A stretch of DNA of 64,000 nucleotides from Pseudomonas farris (lineage in GTDB: Bacteria > Pseudomonadota > Gammaproteobacteria > Pseudomonadales > Pseudomonadaceae). Positions 60,455 to 64,000 of this stretch are shown piece after piece. The notes under the pieces were generated by a model. The model was given only the letters and a program-made list of their open reading frames with translations. It did not search any database and was not told where the DNA came from. Numbering within the stretch: the stretch's first letter is position 1; each line of letters begins with the position of its first letter. The translations under genes were made by a program, and so were the position numbers. The stretch spans positions 1 through 64,000 of the forward strand of contig NZ_JAHSTV010000005.1 of NCBI RefSeq assembly GCF_019145235.1, written 5' to 3'.

Positions 60455-61062
60455 TCGCCGGTTTCCTCAAAATGCTCCACGGTCGCAAAGACCTTCAACC
60501 GTGCCCGATGCAGCAGCACACGAACATTGGAGAGCGAGATCTCCAGAAGATTACAGATCTCCTCCAATTCAAGCCCTTGTCGCTCGCGTAACAGCAAAAC
60601 ACTGCTTTGCAGTTCCGACAGGCTGAGCAACGTGTGCTCCAGACATTCGCGCAGCTCGTTTTCGGTCAACAGGGCCTCTGGGGTGTCCTGATGCCAGGCG
60701 TACGGCGCCACCAGCCAATGACCATCAGTCGATGAAAAACGATCGTCATCGACCGTGCCGTGAGGCGACGGCAGGTCATCGAGCAGCACTTCCCGGCGGT
60801 TTTGCTTGTAGCGGCTTTTGGCCGAGTTGGCGGTGATGGTCAGCAGCCAGGTCTTGAGGCTCGAACGCCCCTCAAACCCGCCGAGATTGCGCACCACCGA
60901 CAGCCAGGCATCCTGTACTACCTCGTCGACGTGTCGGTTGCCGACGATGGCATAGGCCACCGCGCGCATGGCGCTCTGGTAAGTGCTGACCAGTTCCTTG
61001 AAAGCCCTCTGCTCGCCCGCCAGCAGGCGTTTGAGCAATAGGGTGTCGTCAGCTGCGGCCAT
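60448..61062 (-). CDS. ECF RNA polymerase sigma factor
   Basis: 204 residues. Region 2: FKELVSTYQSAMRAVAYAIVGNRHVDEVVQDAWLSVVRNLGGFEGRSSLKTWLLTITANSAKSRY. Region 4: LEHTLLSLSELQSSVLLLRERQGLELEEICNLLEISLSNVRVLLHRARLKVF. Partnered by the zinc anti-sigma gene at once downstream. Its regulon is unknown; the porin gene nearby is one candidate. Confidence 0.93.
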   Translation of the reverse strand: MAAADDTLLLKRLLAGEQRAFKELVSTYQSAMRAVAYAIVGNRHVDEVVQDAWLSVVRNLGGFEGRSSLKTWLLTITANSAKSRYKQNRREVLLDDLPSPHGTVDDDRFSSTDGHWLVAPYAWHQDTPEALLTENELRECLEHTLLSLSELQSSVLLLRERQGLELEEICNLLEISLSNVRVLLHRARLKVFATVEHFEETGEC

Positions 61063-61106
61063 GCAAACCTCGTTTCAGAACCACCGATATTCCAGTGTCG
61101 GACACC

Positions 61107-61200
61107 ATTGTGGGAGCGGGCTTGCTCGCGAAGAGGGAGTGTCGGTCGACATGAATGTTGCCTGATACACCGCCTTCGCGAGCAAGCCCGCTCCCACAGG
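61107..61200. repeat. REP doublet (REPIN)
   Basis: Inverted ATTGTGGGAGCGGGCTTGCT/CCCGCTCCCACAGG pair upstream of the sigma gene, between it and the ketosynthase gene end. Confidence 0.9.
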
Positions 61201-61252
61201 TTCCGCGCCTTAACCGAGAATGGCATTGGGACAATACCACCTCGCGACAGCT

Positions 61253-62374
61253 TCAGCGCTTGCGCAGAATCACGCTACCGATCGAGTAGCCAGCGCCGAA
61301 CGAGCTGAGTACAGCCAGCGAACCGCTGACCAGATCGTCCTGATTTTTGTGAAACGAAATCACCGAACCGGCAGAACTGGTGTTGGCATAGGTGTCGAGA
61401 ATCACCGGGGCTTCTTCTTCGGTGGCTTCGCGGCCCAGCAGTTTCTTGACGATCAAGTGGTTCATGCTGAGGTTGGCCTGGTGCAGCCAGAAGCGCTTCA
61501 CGTCGCTGACGTTGAGCTTGTTTTCTTCCAGGTGCGTGGCGATCAGCTCGGCGACCATCGGGCAGACATCGCGGAACACCTTGCGACCTTCCTGGACGAA
61601 CAGTTTGTCGGGGGCACCGATGCCCTCTTCCGCGGCGCGGTTGAGGAAGCCGAAGTTGTTGCGGATGTTGTTGGAGAACTTGGTCAGCAGTTTGGTGCTG
61701 ACTACATCGAACTGATACTTGGACGTCGCGAGATCCGCACGTTCGATGATCACCGCGGTGGCGGCGTCGCCGAAGATGAAGTGGCTGTCACGGTCGCGGA
61801 AATTCAGGTGACCGGTGCAGACTTCCGGGTTGACCATCAGGATCGCTCGGGCCTGGCCCAGTTGCACGCTGTTGGCCGCAGCCTGGATGCCGAAGGTCGC
61901 CGAGGAGCAGGCGACGTTCATGTCGAAACCGAAACCCTGAATGCCCAGCGCTTCCTGAACTTCGATGGCAATGGCCGGGTAGGCGCGTTGCAGGTTGGAG
62001 CAGGCGACGATCACACCGTCGATGTCAGCGGCGGTCTTGCCGGCACGCTGCAAGGCTTGTTCGGCCGCACCGATGGCCATCTGGCAAAGCACCGACCACT
62101 CGTCGTTGGAACGTTCTGGCAGGCGTGGTGCCATGCGTTGCGGATCGAGAATGCCGTCCTTGTCCATGACAAAGCGGCTTTTGATGCCGGACGCTTTTTC
62201 GATAAACGCTGCGCTGGATTCGGTCAATGCCTGGATTTCGCCGCGCGCGATGGCGTCGGCGTTGTCGGCGTTGAACAGCGCGACGTAAGCGTTGAAAGAC
62301 TGCACCAGCTCTTCATTGGAAATGCTGTTGGCCGGGGTATACAGGCCGGTGCCGCTGATGACGACATTATGCAT
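61253..62374 (-). CDS. beta-ketoacyl-ACP synthase III (FabH-like)
   Basis: 373 residues from the ATG at 62374 (MHNVVISGTGLYTPANSISN). Thiolase-fold condensing enzyme with the Cys-His-Asn triad: Cys in NVACSSATFGIQAA, His in WLHQANLSMNHLI, Asn in TYANTSSAGS. It is longer than E. coli FabH (317). Pseudomonas members of this long form (PA3286 type) are reported to prime fatty acid synthesis with medium-chain acyl-CoA from beta-oxidation; that assignment is inferred from the similar length and sequence. Stands alone, downstream of a long repeat. Confidence 0.88.
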   Translation of the reverse strand: MHNVVISGTGLYTPANSISNEELVQSFNAYVALFNADNADAIARGEIQALTESSAAFIEKASGIKSRFVMDKDGILDPQRMAPRLPERSNDEWSVLCQMAIGAAEQALQRAGKTAADIDGVIVACSNLQRAYPAIAIEVQEALGIQGFGFDMNVACSSATFGIQAAANSVQLGQARAILMVNPEVCTGHLNFRDRDSHFIFGDAATAVIIERADLATSKYQFDVVSTKLLTKFSNNIRNNFGFLNRAAEEGIGAPDKLFVQEGRKVFRDVCPMVAELIATHLEENKLNVSDVKRFWLHQANLSMNHLIVKKLLGREATEEEAPVILDTYANTSSAGSVISFHKNQDDLVSGSLAVLSSFGAGYSIGSVILRKR

Positions 62375-62586
62375 GGTCGTTTCTCTAATCCGTTCAGGCA
62401 GAAAGCGCTGGCACCGACGTACCAACACACAAAGGGTCTATTCCAGGTTCCGGACGCAAACCTGGCATCGCTTTATTCCGATCCGCCCGGCCCGTGAAGG
62501 CTCAAAACCGCGGGACTGGCGTTTATAGGCGCGAAGTTTGCCATAAACGCTGGCTTTTGGCGCCTTTTGCGAGAGCAACAGCATAC

Positions 62587-62759
62587 GTGTGGGAGTCGGT
62601 GTGGCGAGGGGGCTTGCCCCCGTTCGGCTGCGTAGCAGTCGTAAAACCAGCGCACTCGGTATAACTGATACACCGGGGCCACAGGTTTGGGGCGGCTTCG
62701 CCACCCAACGGGGCGATGCGGCGTTCCGACAAGCCCCCTCGCCACACCGGCTCCCACAG
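62587..62759. repeat. long inverted repeat of the GGCGAGGGGGCTT class
   Basis: GTGTGGGAGTCGGTGTGGCG and CGCCACACCGGCTCCCACAG outer arms, then GAGGGGGCTTG/CAAGCCCCCTC, around about 110 bases. Second copy of the family seen at 49018. It ends 2 bases before the hrpA stop codon. Confidence 0.85.
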
Positions 62760-62761
62760 GA

Positions 62762-64000
62762 TCAAGGCTCGACCTGGCTCCATTGCTTGTTCAGGCGCTT
62801 GTCGGAGATCGGCACCTTGGTCCCCAATTGCTGAGCGAACAGCGAAACCCGGTATTCCTCCAGCCACCAACGATAGAGTTCCAGCTGCGGATCGCGCTTG
62901 CCTTCCTGGGCGTGTTTGTTGGCGCGGGTCTGGTATTGGCTCCAGAGCCCGGACAATTCACCGCTCCAGACCCGGTCTTTCTGCACCTGAGCGCCGAGTT
63001 TTTCGAAACGTTGCTCGACAGCCTTGAGGTAACGCGGCAGTTCCTTGAGCCACGGCATTGGCGTTTCACGCACGAACCCCGGATACACCAGATGGCTGAG
63101 CTGCTGCTTGATGTCGTTCAAGGCCACGGCTTGCGCCAGGTCGATCTTGCCCTTGAAGCGTTTTTGCAAGCCGTGCCACAGCTTGAGAATCTCCAGCGTC
63201 AGCTTGGCCAACCGTTCGGCGTGCTCGGTCCAGCCACCGCGTTTACGCTCAGCCAGCGACGCCAGTCCGGCACCATCGCGTGGCAATGGGTCTTCACCGT
63301 CGAGAATGCAGCTGTCGAGACTGGCCAGCAGAATGTCTTCCACCAGGCTGTCGACACGCCCCATGTCGCGGTACATCAGGCCCAACTCGGTCAGCCCCGG
63401 CAACTTGCCGCGCAGGAACTTCGCCGGTTCCGCCAGTTGCTGCATCAGCAAGCGCTGCAGGGCCCGGCGATGCTGGAATTCAGCTTCGGCCGGGGTCGAG
63501 AATCGACCTTCCTTGACCGTACCGCCCTCTTCTACCAGCGCCGGATACACCGTCATCGATAGCCCGGCGATTTTCTGCTGGGTTTTCTCAGCCACGGCGG
63601 CAAAGACTTTCGGCTCCACCGGTTGTTGGCTCTTCGCCGTTTGCGGCACCGCCAACGCAGCCTGACTGGCCTCGGCAAAGCGTGCGGTCAGCTCGGCCAA
63701 GTCACGGCCTTCACCGAGGAACTTGCCCTGGCCATCGACGATTTCCAGGTTCATCCGCAAATGGCTTTCGACCTGCTGCGAGGCTTCGGCCCACGCCTCA
63801 TCGCTGACCCGCGCGCCGGTCATGCGCAGCAACTCGCGGCCCAGCGCCAAAGGCAACGAGCCCTCGGCAAACGTGATGCGCTGCAACGCGGCTTTGACGA
63901 AGTCCGGCACCGGCACGAAATTCTTGCGCAGGGCCTTGGGCAGGTTGCGCACCAGCGCAATGCACTTGGCCTCGATCACCCCCGGCACCAGCCATTCCAG
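62762..64000 (-). CDS. hrpA: ATP-dependent RNA helicase HrpA, C-terminal part (partial)
   Basis: The last 412 residues of HrpA; the frame is open to the window edge (LEWLVPGVIEA at the edge), so the N-terminal helicase domains lie outside. The segment is the DUF3418 C-terminal region of the long bacterial HrpA: NLPKALRKNFVPVPDF, then LYRWWLEEYRVSLFAQQLGTKVPISDKRLNKQW at the end. In E. coli the protein rescues stalled, collided ribosomes. Partial CDS. Confidence 0.93.
   Translation of the reverse strand: MEWLVPGVIEAKCIALVRNLPKALRKNFVPVPDFVKAALQRITFAEGSLPLALGRELLRMTGARVSDEAWAEASQQVESHLRMNLEIVDGQGKFLGEGRDLAELTARFAEASQAALAVPQTAKSQQPVEPKVFAAVAEKTQQKIAGLSMTVYPALVEEGGTVKEGRFSTPAEAEFQHRRALQRLLMQQLAEPAKFLRGKLPGLTELGLMYRDMGRVDSLVEDILLASLDSCILDGEDPLPRDGAGLASLAERKRGGWTEHAERLAKLTLEILKLWHGLQKRFKGKIDLAQAVALNDIKQQLSHLVYPGFVRETPMPWLKELPRYLKAVEQRFEKLGAQVQKDRVWSGELSGLWSQYQTRANKHAQEGKRDPQLELYRWWLEEYRVSLFAQQLGTKVPISDKRLNKQWSQVEP

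Overview
The window is a piece of a Pseudomonas chromosome, most likely from the P. fluorescens group. The evidence is the GC-rich coding sequence, the complete aru/ast arginine succinyltransferase operon in pseudomonad order, the aot transport operon ending in an AraC-type argR, Pseudomonas-specific small families, and many GTGGGAGCGGGCTTGCTCGCGA-type REP doublets between genes. I see no rRNA or tRNA gene, integrase, transposase or CRISPR array. One gene (hrpA) runs off the right edge.

Region 1 (1-19,380) is the arginine module. Minus-strand aruC-aruF-aruG-astD-astB-(small gene)-astE encode the AST pathway from arginine to glutamate and succinate. A second minus-strand operon, aotJ-aotQ-aotM-aotO-aotP-argR, encodes arginine/ornithine uptake and the regulator. 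Both promoters carry a TGTCGC-N8-AA ArgR half-site exactly 21 bp upstream of a -10-like hexamer. Between the two operons lies a large plus-strand gene for a leucine-rich-repeat protein of the dermonecrotic-toxin-like (DUF6543) type.

Region 2 (19,380-24,480) holds acs, two small secreted-protein genes (one made of 13-residue tandem repeats) and nrdB with its terminator.

Region 3 (24,480-29,720) is the accessory island and the most interesting part. Directly after the nrdB terminator comes a strikingly AT-rich two-gene operon: a dGTPase and a 191-residue protein carrying motifs of archaeo-eukaryotic primases. Then come a BRO-N phage antirepressor gene with a coupled 18-codon upstream ORF and a hairpin that could hide its ribosome binding site, an SRA-HNH (McrA-like, type IV) endonuclease gene, and an unknown gene with a CoiA-like zinc site. 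I read this as a small defence or phage-conflict island.

Region 4 (29,720-64,000) is ordinary core and semi-core content: a DUF3298 lipoprotein-like gene, a TauE exporter, an AraC regulator, bglX, an amidase, an MBL hydrolase divergent from a TetR gene with clear operators, DUF1003, a LysR gene divergent from a glutamine-amidotransferase-like gene, glpQ, PepSY, a GAF histidine kinase, a chemoreceptor, a ZntB-like transporter, pit, a PACE efflux pump with divergent LysR, an ECF42-type sigma operon (NTF2-like, SRPBCC, YciI/DGPF), a GNAT, a PPOX flavoprotein, aqpZ, DUF482, an OprP/OprO-like porin, an ECF sigma/anti-sigma pair, a FabH-like ketosynthase and the C-terminal part of hrpA.
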